NCBI GenBank assembly: GCA_051005135.1
Contig: JBPCJQ010000092.1
Location: forward strand, 1-22,483
Direction of reading: 5' to 3'
Length of the DNA: 22,483 bases
From: DATAQC01 sp051005135
GTDB taxonomy: Bacteria; Actinomycetota; Acidimicrobiia; Acidimicrobiales; AC-14
The stretch's first letter is position 1. Every line of letters starts with the position of its first letter. The notes under the pieces are model-generated. The model did not search any database. It saw only the letters and a list, made by a program, of their open reading frames with translations, and was not told where the DNA came from. The translations under genes were made by a program, and so were the position numbers. Positions 1-6,508 of the stretch are shown here, one piece after another.

Positions 1-329
1 TGAGGGGGTGGGGGGCGGGGGAGGGCGAGGCCCCCGCGGTGGTGGAGGGGTGTGGGTGGGCGGGGGGGGGACCCCCCCCCCCTACTGTCGGCCATGGTCA
101 TCCCCTGGTCGTGGCGGAAGGCAGCGCCGACTCCTCTCAGGGCCAGCGCCTGTACCAGTTGGACGATGATGAGCACAGCTAGAACTGCCCTTGTCCGCCG
201 GGATTCTGCCGTCAGGAGAGAGCCCTTCCTGTTGGGGGACGCGTGCGACGAAGGGGTGCGAAGCTGGAAGCGGGTGAACCTAGAGGCATCCCCGCGACTA
301 TGGCAACTCCAAGCGCGACTGAGCCCCTC
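1..329. other. Low-complexity left edge without a convincing gene
   Basis: The first 82 bases are dominated by G-tracts and end in a run of nine G, one A and eleven C (62-82). This could form G-quadruplex or hairpin structures, or could be an unreliable contig edge. From 83 to 329 the base composition is more even than in the neighbouring genes. On the minus strand a frame stays open from the tatD stop to the window edge. It contains a hydrophobic stretch (VLAVLIIVQLVQALAL, around 125-172) that resembles a signal or membrane anchor, but it has no good start codon (only a CTG at 215-213 behind an AGGAAGG) and weak codon bias. In other actinobacteria tatD is often followed by rpfB and ksgA, so a secreted-protein gene could begin here, but I cannot support calling one. 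Confidence 0.4.
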
Positions 330-1106
330 TCAGGAGAGCCGGAAGACCGCCTCAGTGTTGGCCCACGTGGCGGTTGCCACCTCGTCGACGCCGAGGCCCT
401 TGACGGCCGCCAGGGCGGCGCCCACCACCGCGACCATGGCTGGGTGGTTGGGCGTTCCCCGGTGGGGCACCGGCGTGAGATAGGGGGCGTCGGTCTCCAC
501 CAGCACCCGGTCGACGGGCGCGAGGGCGGCGGCGTCGCGCACCTCGGCGGCCGTCTTGAACGTCATGATCCCGCTGAACGACAGGTAAGCCCCGGTGTCG
601 AGACAGCGACGGGCTTCGGCCGGGCCGCCCGTGAAGCAGTGGAACACGGTGCGGGCGGGAACGCCCTCGGCAGCCAGGACGTCGAACGTGTCGTCCCATG
701 CCTCCCGGGTGTGGATGACGAGGGCCAGGTCACGCTGGTGGGCCAGGGCGACCTGGGCCGCGAAAGCGGCCTTCTGGGTGGCCTGGCCGGCGTGATCCGT
801 GTTGGCCGGGTGATAGTGGTAGTCGAGCCCGCACTCGCCCACGGCCACCACCTCGGGGGCGTCCAGCGATCCCAGGATGGTGTCGACGCCCTGGACGGCG
901 TCGTGAGGGTGCAGGCCCGCGGTGGCCCACACCCGCCCGGGGTGCTCACGGGCCAGGTCCACGGCCCGGGCCGACTGAGGGCCGTCGGTGCCCACGCACA
1001 CCATGCGGATGACACCGGCCGCCTCGGCCGCCTCCAGGGCATCGCCAGGTAGGCCCTCGTACTGAAGGTGGCAGTGGCTGTCGGTCCACTTACTGGCGGC
1101 GGGCAC
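330..1106 (-). CDS. tatD: TatD family metal-dependent DNase/hydrolase
   Basis: This 258-residue protein has the length and metal-site pattern of the TatD amidohydrolase-fold family, which are two-metal 3'-5' exonucleases or hydrolases of the cytoplasm. The N-terminal HxH is at H11/H13 (DSHCHL). Glu91 lies in GECGLDYHYHP, His132 in VIHTREAW, His156 in FHCFTGG and Asp206 in ETDAPYLTPVPHRG. All expected ligands are present, so it should be active. The GTG start lies 6 nt after the metG stop with no separate promoter, so the two genes are probably cotranscribed. The metG-tatD order is common in actinobacteria. The exact physiological substrate (DNA repair, D-aminoacyl-tRNA or other) cannot be told from sequence. 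Confidence 0.95.
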   Translation of the reverse strand: MPAASKWTDSHCHLQYEGLPGDALEAAEAAGVIRMVCVGTDGPQSARAVDLAREHPGRVWATAGLHPHDAVQGVDTILGSLDAPEVVAVGECGLDYHYHPANTDHAGQATQKAAFAAQVALAHQRDLALVIHTREAWDDTFDVLAAEGVPARTVFHCFTGGPAEARRCLDTGAYLSFSGIMTFKTAAEVRDAAALAPVDRVLVETDAPYLTPVPHRGTPNHPAMVAVVGAALAAVKGLGVDEVATATWANTEAVFRLS

Positions 1107-1112
1107 CGGTGC

Positions 1113-2615
1113 CTACTTGCGTCTCGGGAACAGGGGTGTGCCCTTCTCCACCGGGAGGCCGCCCGGGTAGCCGCCCCAGGCTGCGGCCGCGGGCAAGCGC
1201 TGGTCGACCGGCGACCCCGGCAAGCCCAACCGCCGCCACACATCAGCCGCTGCATGAGGCAGTGCTGGCGAAGCCAGCACGGCCACGATGCGCAGCGCCT
1301 CCAGGGCATCGCCCATCACCGCATCGACCGCCGTGCCCGGCTCCGCCTTCCACGGCTCGTTGGCCTCCAGATGGGCGTTGGCTTCACGGATCAACCGCCA
1401 GGTGGCTTCCAGGGCGTCGGACGGGACCAGCCGCCCCCAGCCGTCGGCGGTGGCGGCGTACACCTCGGCGGCCACCGAGGCCAGGGGGCTTTGCGGACGT
1501 GGCGGGGGGCCCACGCCGGCGCACTTGGTGGCGACGATGGTGGCCACTCGCGACAGCAGATTGCCCAGGTTGTTGGCCAGGTCGGCGTTGTAGCGGGCCA
1601 CCATGGCCTCGTAGGAGAAGTCGCCGTCGGAGCCGAAGGTGACCTCCCTCAGCAGGTGGTAGCGGGTGGCATCGGAGCCGAAGTCGGCGACCAGGTCGCC
1701 CGGTGCGATCTGGTTGAGGCGGGTCTTCGACATCTTCTCGCCGCTCACCAGCAGCCACCCGTGGGAAGCCACGCAGCGAGGCGGGTCCAGTCCGGCCGCC
1801 ATCAGCATGGCCGGCCAGTACACGGCATGGAAGCGGAGGATGTCCTTGCCCACCAGGTGGTAGTCGGCCGGCCACCAATGGGCGAACCGCTCAGAGTCGG
1901 TCCGGTAGCCGGCGGCGGTCAGGTAGTTGGGCAGGGCGTCGAACCACACCCAGGCCACGTGGGCGGGATCCCACGGCAGAGGCACGCCCCAGTCGAAGGA
2001 GCTGCGGCTGATCGAGATGTCGGCCAGCCCCTGGCGGATGAAGCCCAGGACCTCGTTGCGCCGGGTGGGAGGGATCACCGCGTCGGGGTGGGCCTCGAAG
2101 TAGTCGAGGAGGCGCTGCTGGTAGCGGGACAGGCGGAAAAACCAGTTCTCCTCGGTGAGCAACTGAACCGGGCGGCCGTGGATGGGGCAGTTGCCGTCGA
2201 CCAGCTCGTCGGGCGTGTAATAGGCCTCGCATGCCACGCAGTACAGGCCCTGGTAGGTGTCGCGTTCGATGTCGCCGTTGTCGTAGATCACCTGCAAGAA
2301 GGCCTGCACCGCGTTGCCGTGCCGAGCCTCGGTGGTGCGGATGAAGTCGTCGTAGGCGATGTCGAGGGAGTCCCACGCCGCCCGAAAGCGCTCGCTGTTG
2401 CGGTCAGCGAGCAGCTGAGGATGGACGCCTTGGGCCTCGGCGGCCTGGCTGTTCTTCAGGCCGTACTCGTCGGTACCGGTGAGGAACAGCACGTCGTCAC
2501 CCAGCAGGCGGTGCCAGCGGCATACCGCGTCGGCGGTGACGGTGGTGTAGGCGTGGCCGACATGGGGCGCGTCGTTGACGTAGTAGATCGGCGTCGTCAG
2601 GTAGAACTTAGCCAC
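1113..2615 (-). CDS. metG: Methionine--tRNA ligase (MetRS)
   Basis: This 500-residue class I aminoacyl-tRNA synthetase charges tRNA-Met in the cytoplasm. The HIGH-type signature is HVGH at residues 18-21 and the KMSKS-type loop is KMSKT at 294-298. The zinc-knuckle region (about 126-146) reads CVAC followed by CPIH, so the fourth ligand would be His146 rather than cysteine. The anticodon-binding helical domain follows from about residue 340 (NADLANNLGNLLSR). There is no C-terminal EMAP/Trbp111-like dimerisation domain, which matches the short actinobacterial form. The GTG start (MAKFYL) is favoured because TACTGT lies exactly 6 nt upstream, which suggests leaderless mRNA. tatD follows 6 nt downstream. 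Confidence 0.97.
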   Translation of the reverse strand: MAKFYLTTPIYYVNDAPHVGHAYTTVTADAVCRWHRLLGDDVLFLTGTDEYGLKNSQAAEAQGVHPQLLADRNSERFRAAWDSLDIAYDDFIRTTEARHGNAVQAFLQVIYDNGDIERDTYQGLYCVACEAYYTPDELVDGNCPIHGRPVQLLTEENWFFRLSRYQQRLLDYFEAHPDAVIPPTRRNEVLGFIRQGLADISISRSSFDWGVPLPWDPAHVAWVWFDALPNYLTAAGYRTDSERFAHWWPADYHLVGKDILRFHAVYWPAMLMAAGLDPPRCVASHGWLLVSGEKMSKTRLNQIAPGDLVADFGSDATRYHLLREVTFGSDGDFSYEAMVARYNADLANNLGNLLSRVATIVATKCAGVGPPPRPQSPLASVAAEVYAATADGWGRLVPSDALEATWRLIREANAHLEANEPWKAEPGTAVDAVMGDALEALRIVAVLASPALPHAAADVWRRLGLPGSPVDQRLPAAAAWGGYPGGLPVEKGTPLFPRRK

Positions 2616-2621
2616 CCGCCC

Positions 2622-2627
2622 ACAGTA
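2622..2627 (-). promoter_or_regulatory. Putative leaderless -10 element of metG
   Basis: On the minus strand TACTGT (TANNNT) is followed by 6 nt and then the metG GTG. This places the expected transcription start at or next to the start codon. No Shine-Dalgarno sequence lies between. The same arrangement recurs before ychF, bioB, nadE and other genes in this window. Confidence 0.55.
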
Positions 2628-2664
2628 CCGAGGAGGTCGTCGCGTCCTCCGCCCTCCGACCGTT

Positions 2665-2708
2665 CTGGTCAGGTTTGGCCTCGCCAGGGTGATGCTAAAC
2701 CTGACCAG
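2665..2708. repeat. Perfect 12-bp inverted repeat between rsmI and metG
   Basis: The arms CTGGTCAGGTTT (2665-2676) and AAACCTGACCAG (2697-2708) are perfect reverse complements. Three more pairs, one of them G-T, extend the stem into the 20-nt loop. The element starts 18 nt after the rsmI stop and ends about 38 nt upstream of the metG -10 element. It has no U-tract, so it could be a factor-assisted terminator or an mRNA-end hairpin for the ychF-rsmI transcript, or an operator for metG. Sequence alone does not decide. Confidence 0.6.
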
Positions 2709-2726
2709 TTCGCCAAAACCCCGGCG

Positions 2727-3569
2727 TCACAGCCGGGTGGCGGCCTCGTAGACCTGGCGCTTGGGCACGCCCAGTTCGGCGGCAACCTCGGCGATGGCGG
2801 CACGCTTGTCGACGCCGTTGCCGAGGCGGGCGCGCAGGGCATGGGCGACGTCGTCGGGCCCGGCCGGCGCAGGAGCAGGGGCGCCCGCGAGCACCAGCAC
2901 GTACTCGCCGCGGGGCTCGACGGCTGCCAGGTGGGCGACGGCCTCGGCCAGCGACCCCCGCCACACGTCCTCGAACACCTTGGTCAGCTCCCGGGCCACC
3001 ACCACGGTGCGGAGGGGGTCGAGGACCTCGGCCAGGTCGGCGACGGTCTGGCGTACCCGGTGGGGGGCCTCGAAGAGCACCGTCGTTCGGCGCTCGGTCG
3101 CCAGCTCGCCCAGCCGGTCGGCCCGGGCTCGGCCCTTGCGGGGCAGGAAGCCCTCGAAGCAGAAGCGCCCGGTGGGCAGCCCGCTCACCACCAGGGCAGC
3201 CAGCGCAGCCGACGGCCCCGGCACCACCTCCACCCGGTGCCCAGCGGCGGCCGCGGCCGACACCAGCCGCTCGCCGGGGTCGGACACCGCCGGCATGCCC
3301 GCGTCGGTGACCAGCGCAACCGTCTCGCCCGCGTCGAGACGGGTCAGAACAGCGCGCACCGAAGCCGCCTCGGTGTGGTCGTTCACGGTGACGAGGCGGC
3401 GGCCGGCGGCAATGCCGGCGTGGGCCAGCAGCTGGCGGGTACGGCGGGTGTCCTCGCAGGCGATCACGTCGGCCTCGGTCAGGGCCCGCACCGCGCGCGG
3501 CGAAAGGTCACCCAGGTTGCCGATGGGCGTGGCCACCAGCACCAAGACGCCGGGCGACGGCACCGTCAC
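2727..3569 (-). CDS. rsmI: 16S rRNA (cytidine(1402)-2'-O)-methyltransferase RsmI
   Basis: This protein is about 280 residues long and belongs to the SAM-dependent tetrapyrrole-methylase-fold family that 2'-O-methylates C1402 of 16S rRNA. All family blocks are visible in order: ATPIGNLGDLSPRAV near the N-terminus, ACEDTRRTRQLL, VTDAGMPAVSDPGE, VPGPSAALAAL, FEGFLPRKG and LFEAPHR. A C-terminal helical region (DKRAAIAEVAAELGVPKRQVY) completes the usual length. I chose the GTG at 3569 because it overlaps the stop of the upstream DUF192 gene by 4 nt (GTGA), which suggests translational coupling, and because the family motif begins about ten residues later. An in-frame extension to 3644 adds an unconserved Gly/Arg-rich tail and is probably not translated. 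Confidence 0.95.
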   Translation of the reverse strand: MTVPSPGVLVLVATPIGNLGDLSPRAVRALTEADVIACEDTRRTRQLLAHAGIAAGRRLVTVNDHTEAASVRAVLTRLDAGETVALVTDAGMPAVSDPGERLVSAAAAAGHRVEVVPGPSAALAALVVSGLPTGRFCFEGFLPRKGRARADRLGELATERRTTVLFEAPHRVRQTVADLAEVLDPLRTVVVARELTKVFEDVWRGSLAEAVAHLAAVEPRGEYVLVLAGAPAPAPAGPDDVAHALRARLGNGVDKRAAIAEVAAELGVPKRQVYEAATRL

Positions 3570-3895
3570 GCCTGGATCTCGAGCTGGTCCCCCACCCGCA
3601 GCTCCCAACGGGCGAACGCGCCCGCCTCCGCCTCTATCACGCATCGGCAGCGGACAGATGGCCTGGTGATGCGCCCGGGCCGCAACGTCACCATCCGCCG
3701 TACCACCAGGGCGCTCGTGCAGAAAGCGACGTCTATGGGAAACCGCATGCCGAAGGAGTGCACCTGGCGCGCCGGGCGCAACAGGATCGCCCCCTCGATG
3801 GTGTCGCGGCCCAGCAGGCCCCTGGAGCGGGCCCGGAACGTCTCGGCGACCTCCAGGGTGGCCAGCACCTTCTCGTCGCGCAGGAGCCAGGCCAC
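3566..3895 (-). CDS. DUF192 family protein
   Basis: This 109-residue protein matches the DUF192 family. The core reads RSRGLLGRD, then VHSFGMRFPIDVAFC, VVRRMVTLRPGRIT and a C-terminal EAEAGAFARWELRVGDQLEI, which are the usual landmarks of this small beta-rich domain. The biochemical function of the family is not established. Many members are exported, but this one has no signal peptide and looks cytoplasmic. It begins with GTG 9 nt after the ychF stop and overlaps the rsmI start by 4 nt, so ychF, this gene and rsmI probably form one transcript. Confidence 0.85.
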   Translation of the reverse strand: MAWLLRDEKVLATLEVAETFRARSRGLLGRDTIEGAILLRPARQVHSFGMRFPIDVAFCTSALVVRRMVTLRPGRITRPSVRCRCVIEAEAGAFARWELRVGDQLEIQA

Positions 3896-3904
3896 GACCG
3901 CAGC

Positions 3905-4981
3905 TCAGACGTTGAAGCGGATCTCGAGGACGTCACCGTCGGCGACCTCGTAGTCCTTGCCCTCCACCCGCAGCTTGCCGGCGTCTCGCGCCGCCGCCCA
4001 CGAGCCCAGCTCGAGCAAGGTGTCCCAGCGGATGACCTCGGCCCGGATGAACCCCCGCTGCAGGTCGGAGTGGATTACCCCGGCGCACTCGGGCGCCTTT
4101 GCGCCGGCCCGGAACGTCCAGGCCCGGGACTCCTTGTCGCCGGTGGTGAGAAAGGTGCGCCGCCCGAGGAGGTGGTAGGCCGCACGCACCACCCGGGGCA
4201 GGGCACCCTCGCCCAGGCCCAGCCCTTCGAGCAGCTCGACCCGCGACGCGGTATCGAGCTGGGCGGCCTCGGCCTCGAGCTGCACGCTCACGCCGAGCAC
4301 TTCGGCAGCGTCGCCCAGCTCGGCCGCCACCGGCTTGATCACGTCGTCGGCGTCGCCCAGCTGGTCGTCGCCCAGGTTGACCACCACCAGCAGCGGCTTG
4401 TTGGTCAGCAGGAACATGGGCCGCAGTGCGGCACGCTGGTCGGCCGACAGCGACGAGCGCCAGATGGGCACGCCGCTGTCGAGGACGGCTGTGACCGCCT
4501 CCAGGGCGGCGACCTCGTCGCCCAGGGAGGGGTCGAAGCGGGCCATCTTGGTGCGCTTGGCCAGTTGGGTCTCGACCGACTCGGCGTCGGCCAGCACCAG
4601 CTCGAGCTCCAGGGTGGCCAAGTCGACCAGAGGGTCGGCGGAGCCCACCACGTTGTCGTCGACGAAGGCCCGCAGCACCAGAAGCACGGCGTCGACCTCG
4701 CGGATGCCGCCGAGGAAGCGGTTGCCCAGCCCCTCGCCGCTGGCCGCCCCCGCCACCAGCCCGGCGATGTCGACCAGCTCAGCGGTGGCCAGCACCACCT
4801 TCTTCGACCTGCTCATCTCGGCCAGGGCGCGCAGACGGTGATCGTCGACCGACGCGATGCCGATCTGGGTCTCGGTGGTGGAGAAGGGATGCGAGGCGAC
4901 AACGGCCGACCCGCCGGTGAGGGCGTTGAACAGGGCCGACTTCCCCGAGTTGGGCAGGCCCACCAGGCCGAGTCGTTCCAC
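3905..4981 (-). CDS. ychF: YchF/Ola1-type redox-regulated ATPase
   Basis: This 358-residue Obg-related P-loop NTPase has near-standard length for YchF (about 363). The Walker A/G1 block is GLPNSGKS at residues 8-15, with Ser where most members have Val (NVGKS). DIAGLVAGAASGEGLGN provides G3 and its switch region. The C-terminal TGS-like domain is clear (RAWTFRAGAKAPECAGVIHSD, then EGKDYEVADGDVLEIRFNV). In place of the E. coli NVNED-type G4 element it has VVNLGDD, so the purine-contacting residue seen in E. coli YchF differs. The family prefers ATP, binds ribosomes and affects stress responses. The GTG start is supported by TAGCCT placed 6 nt upstream. The gene heads the unit with the DUF192 gene and rsmI. 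Confidence 0.93.
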   Translation of the reverse strand: MERLGLVGLPNSGKSALFNALTGGSAVVASHPFSTTETQIGIASVDDHRLRALAEMSRSKKVVLATAELVDIAGLVAGAASGEGLGNRFLGGIREVDAVLLVLRAFVDDNVVGSADPLVDLATLELELVLADAESVETQLAKRTKMARFDPSLGDEVAALEAVTAVLDSGVPIWRSSLSADQRAALRPMFLLTNKPLLVVVNLGDDQLGDADDVIKPVAAELGDAAEVLGVSVQLEAEAAQLDTASRVELLEGLGLGEGALPRVVRAAYHLLGRRTFLTTGDKESRAWTFRAGAKAPECAGVIHSDLQRGFIRAEVIRWDTLLELGSWAAARDAGKLRVEGKDYEVADGDVLEIRFNV

Positions 4982-4987
4982 GACCGC

Positions 4988-4993
4988 AGGCTA
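4988..4993 (-). promoter_or_regulatory. Putative leaderless -10 element of ychF
   Basis: Minus-strand TAGCCT is followed by 6 nt (GCGGTC) and the ychF GTG codon. The spacing predicts a transcript that starts at the initiation codon. No ribosome binding site is present. Confidence 0.55.
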
Positions 4994-5037
4994 CCGCCGG
5001 TCGGGACTGGCCCGGCCCGGCCATCAAGGACAAAAGT

Positions 5038-5484
5038 GTGGCGATGACTGATCAGGGTCGGGCCACGACATCGCGCTGCTCGCAGTGCGGGCGGCTCAAC
5101 CGCGTGCCCCCGCATCAGACGGGCACAGCCCGCTGCGGCGCTTGCCGCACGCCGCTGAGTCCGTCACAAAGCGGACCGACGGCGACGGGCGATCCCGGCC
5201 GCCAGGTCATCGACGGTTGGGACTCCCTCATGCGACTGGTGCCCAAGGACATGGCCCTCGACCGCGCCGTGGGCAGGAGCGGGCTGGGCAACCCCGCGGC
5301 CAACCCCGTCGACTGGCTGGCCGCCGCCACCCAGATCCCGAGGGACGACCTCGACCAGATCCGCCTGCTTCGCATCCACCTGGCCTCGAACAAGTTGGCG
5401 CCACCCGAGGTTCTCAGCCGTGCCCTCGACACCCTCGCCCGGGCCCGAGCCGCCCTGGACCGCACCCGCCTCCCCGAGTCCTGA
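5038..5484 (+). CDS. Zinc-ribbon protein with a TrxC-like N-terminus, unknown function
   Basis: This protein of about 148 residues has a four-cysteine ribbon at the N-terminus: RCSQCGRLNRVPP followed by RCGACRTPL (Cys14, Cys17, Cys33, Cys36). The wording, especially CGRLNRVP and CGACRTPL, closely resembles the N-terminal zinc ribbon of thioredoxin 2 (TrxC). No thioredoxin fold or WCGPC active site follows. Instead there is a linker, a segment mentioning DGWDSLMRLVPKDMALDR, and a helical C-terminus (IRLLRIHLASNKLAPPEVL, then LDTLARARAALDRTRL). I do not recognise this second part. A GTG at 5038 has an AAGGA 7 nt upstream and is preferred over the ATG at 5044. It is divergent from ychF, with 56 nt between the starts. 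Confidence 0.7.
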   Translation: MAMTDQGRATTSRCSQCGRLNRVPPHQTGTARCGACRTPLSPSQSGPTATGDPGRQVIDGWDSLMRLVPKDMALDRAVGRSGLGNPAANPVDWLAAATQIPRDDLDQIRLLRIHLASNKLAPPEVLSRALDTLARARAALDRTRLPES

Positions 5485-5582
5485 TGGTGTGCGTCTGACT
5501 TCACCGCCGAGGGTCCCCCGAATGACCCAAGCCTGGAACGCTCATCGAAATCGGCAGATTACCCTGCCGCTAGGGGTGACCC

Positions 5583-5942
5583 ATGGAGCCCACAGCCACC
5601 TCGAGCCCGGAAGAGGTCGCCGCTGCCTACTTCGAAGCCTGGAGGGCCGGCGACGCCGAGCAGGTCCGCCCGCTCTTGGCCCCAGACGTCGACTTCGTGG
5701 GTGCCCTCGGCGTCGCCAACGGCGTAGACGAGTGCGTCGCCGGCCTGCGCGCCATGTTCGCCATGACCGAGCGCGTCGAGGTCGTCAGGCGCTGGATCGA
5801 TGGTGCCGACGTGATCACCTGGTTCGAGCTCACAACGGCCACGGCCGGGCCCGTCGCCATCGTCAACTGGAGCCATGTCGTCTACGGCCTGATCACCCGC
5901 ATCCGGGTGACCTTCGACCCGCGACCGATCATCGGAAGCTGA
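5583..5942 (+). CDS. SnoaL-like / NTF2-fold protein
   Basis: This 119-residue protein fits the SnoaL-like polyketide-cyclase/NTF2 fold: an N-terminal helix pair (EEVAAAYFEAWRAGDAEQVRPLLAPDV), FVGALGVANGVDECVAGLRAMF, then strands including VITWFELTTAT and VNWSHVVYGLITRIRVTFDPRP. Such proteins act as small-molecule isomerases, hydrolases or binding proteins, and the sequence does not identify a substrate. The ATG start is preceded at 6 nt by TAGGGG, close to the leaderless -10 pattern but lacking the last T. A second candidate, TACCCT at 5560-5565, would give a short leader with AGGGGTG as ribosome binding site. Confidence 0.75.
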   Translation: MEPTATSSPEEVAAAYFEAWRAGDAEQVRPLLAPDVDFVGALGVANGVDECVAGLRAMFAMTERVEVVRRWIDGADVITWFELTTATAGPVAIVNWSHVVYGLITRIRVTFDPRPIIGS

Positions 5943-5953
5943 CGTCGTCCTCG

Positions 5954-5959
5954 TATGAT
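5954..5959 (+). promoter_or_regulatory. Putative -10 element of the TfoX-domain gene
   Basis: TATGAT, a near-consensus -10 hexamer, is followed by 7 nt and a GTG at 5967. It overlaps the ATG at 5955, which argues against that upstream ATG being the start codon. Confidence 0.5.
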
Positions 5960-5966
5960 CGTCTCG

Positions 5967-6002
5967 GTGCCGTACGACGAGGAGGTGCCGTACGACGAGG
6001 AT
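5967..6002 (+). repeat. 18-bp tandem duplication at the TfoX-domain gene start
   Basis: GTGCCGTACGACGAGGAG (5967-5984) is repeated immediately as 5985-6002 with one mismatch at the last base. It duplicates the GTG start codon and encodes VPYDEE-VPYDED. Either GTG could initiate. Confidence 0.9.
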
Positions 6003-6275
6003 CTGGCCGACCGCATCCGGGAGCTGATCGGCGGTGAATCGCGGTTGACCGAGCACAAGATGTTCGGCGGGCTCGCCGTTCTCATCGGCGGCAACATGGC
6101 CCTCGCCGCCAGCGGCGAGGGCGGAATGCTCGTCCGGGTCGACCAGGAGGTAGAGGCGCTCAGCAAGGACCTGTTCGGATGGGTCGACACCGGTCCTCCT
6201 CGTAGGAACCGGCGGATGGTTTCCGGCATGGTGATGTTCGAGGATGTCGTCTCCTCGGGTTACAGGATCACCTAG
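5967..6275 (+). CDS. TfoX N-terminal domain protein, C-terminally short
   Basis: This protein of about 102 residues has the TfoX N-terminal-domain hallmarks: YDEDLADRIRELI, then HKMFGGLAVLIGGNMALAAS and GEGGMLVRVD, followed by RRMVSGMVMF. Family members in actinobacteria are usually about 110-120 residues and end with a helix containing a WV-x-RG-like segment and LPPK. Here the reading frame stops at YRIT, so the last part of the domain is missing. The role of these stand-alone domains is unknown, although the name comes from the competence regulator TfoX/Sxy. The start is placed at GTG 5967 because TATGAT sits 7 nt upstream. An ATG at 5955 would lie inside that -10 element. Confidence 0.75.
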   Translation: MPYDEEVPYDEDLADRIRELIGGESRLTEHKMFGGLAVLIGGNMALAASGEGGMLVRVDQEVEALSKDLFGWVDTGPPRRNRRMVSGMVMFEDVVSSGYRIT

Positions 6276-6406
6276 ATCGTGAACGAGGAAGAGCCCTACG
6301 TCGCCATTCTCAGGGTTCGAAGAGCGTAGAAGGTCTGAAGGAACTGGTTGGCGTCTCAAGGCACCTGCGTCGCGCCAGCTGACCAGGCCGACCAGGGGGA
6401 ACCGTC

Positions 6407-6412
6407 TAACCT
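6407..6412 (+). promoter_or_regulatory. Putative leaderless -10 element of the bL37 gene
   Basis: TAACCT is followed by 7 nt and the ATG of the 27-residue reading frame at 6420. The spacing fits a leaderless transcript. Confidence 0.5.
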
Positions 6413-6419
6413 CTGGGCC

Positions 6420-6503
6420 ATGTCCAAGAAGACCAATAAGCGCAAGATCAAGGCGAGGCGCAACAAGGCCAACCACGGCAAGAAGCCCAACGCCGGGCGG
6501 TAA
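6420..6503 (+). CDS. Small 50S ribosomal protein bL37-like
   Basis: This is a 27-codon reading frame, MSKKTNKRKIKARRNKANHG then KKPNAGR. The strongly basic composition and the ending KANHGKKPNA match the actinobacterial bL37 protein (about 24 residues in mycobacteria, ending ANHGKRPNA from memory), a small protein bound to 23S rRNA in the large subunit. It has its own TANNNT element 7 nt upstream and no Shine-Dalgarno sequence. It ends 5 nt before the convergent glnD stop. It is short enough to be missed by automated gene finding. An alternative is an unrelated short basic peptide, but the NHGK-PNA ending makes bL37 likely. Confidence 0.78.
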   Translation: MSKKTNKRKIKARRNKANHGKKPNAGR

Positions 6504-6508
6504 ACCCG

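Noticed and set aside
1068..3953. Very long plus-strand open frame (961 codons) opposite metG, rsmI and the DUF192 gene
   Set aside because: It is antisense to genes with full family motifs and has low-complexity Gly/His/Val-rich translation, typical of a shadow frame in high-GC DNA.
5559..6476. 305-codon minus-strand frame across the SnoaL and TfoX genes
   Set aside because: The plus-strand genes have family motifs and promoters. The minus-strand translation is Asp/His-rich and unrecognisable.
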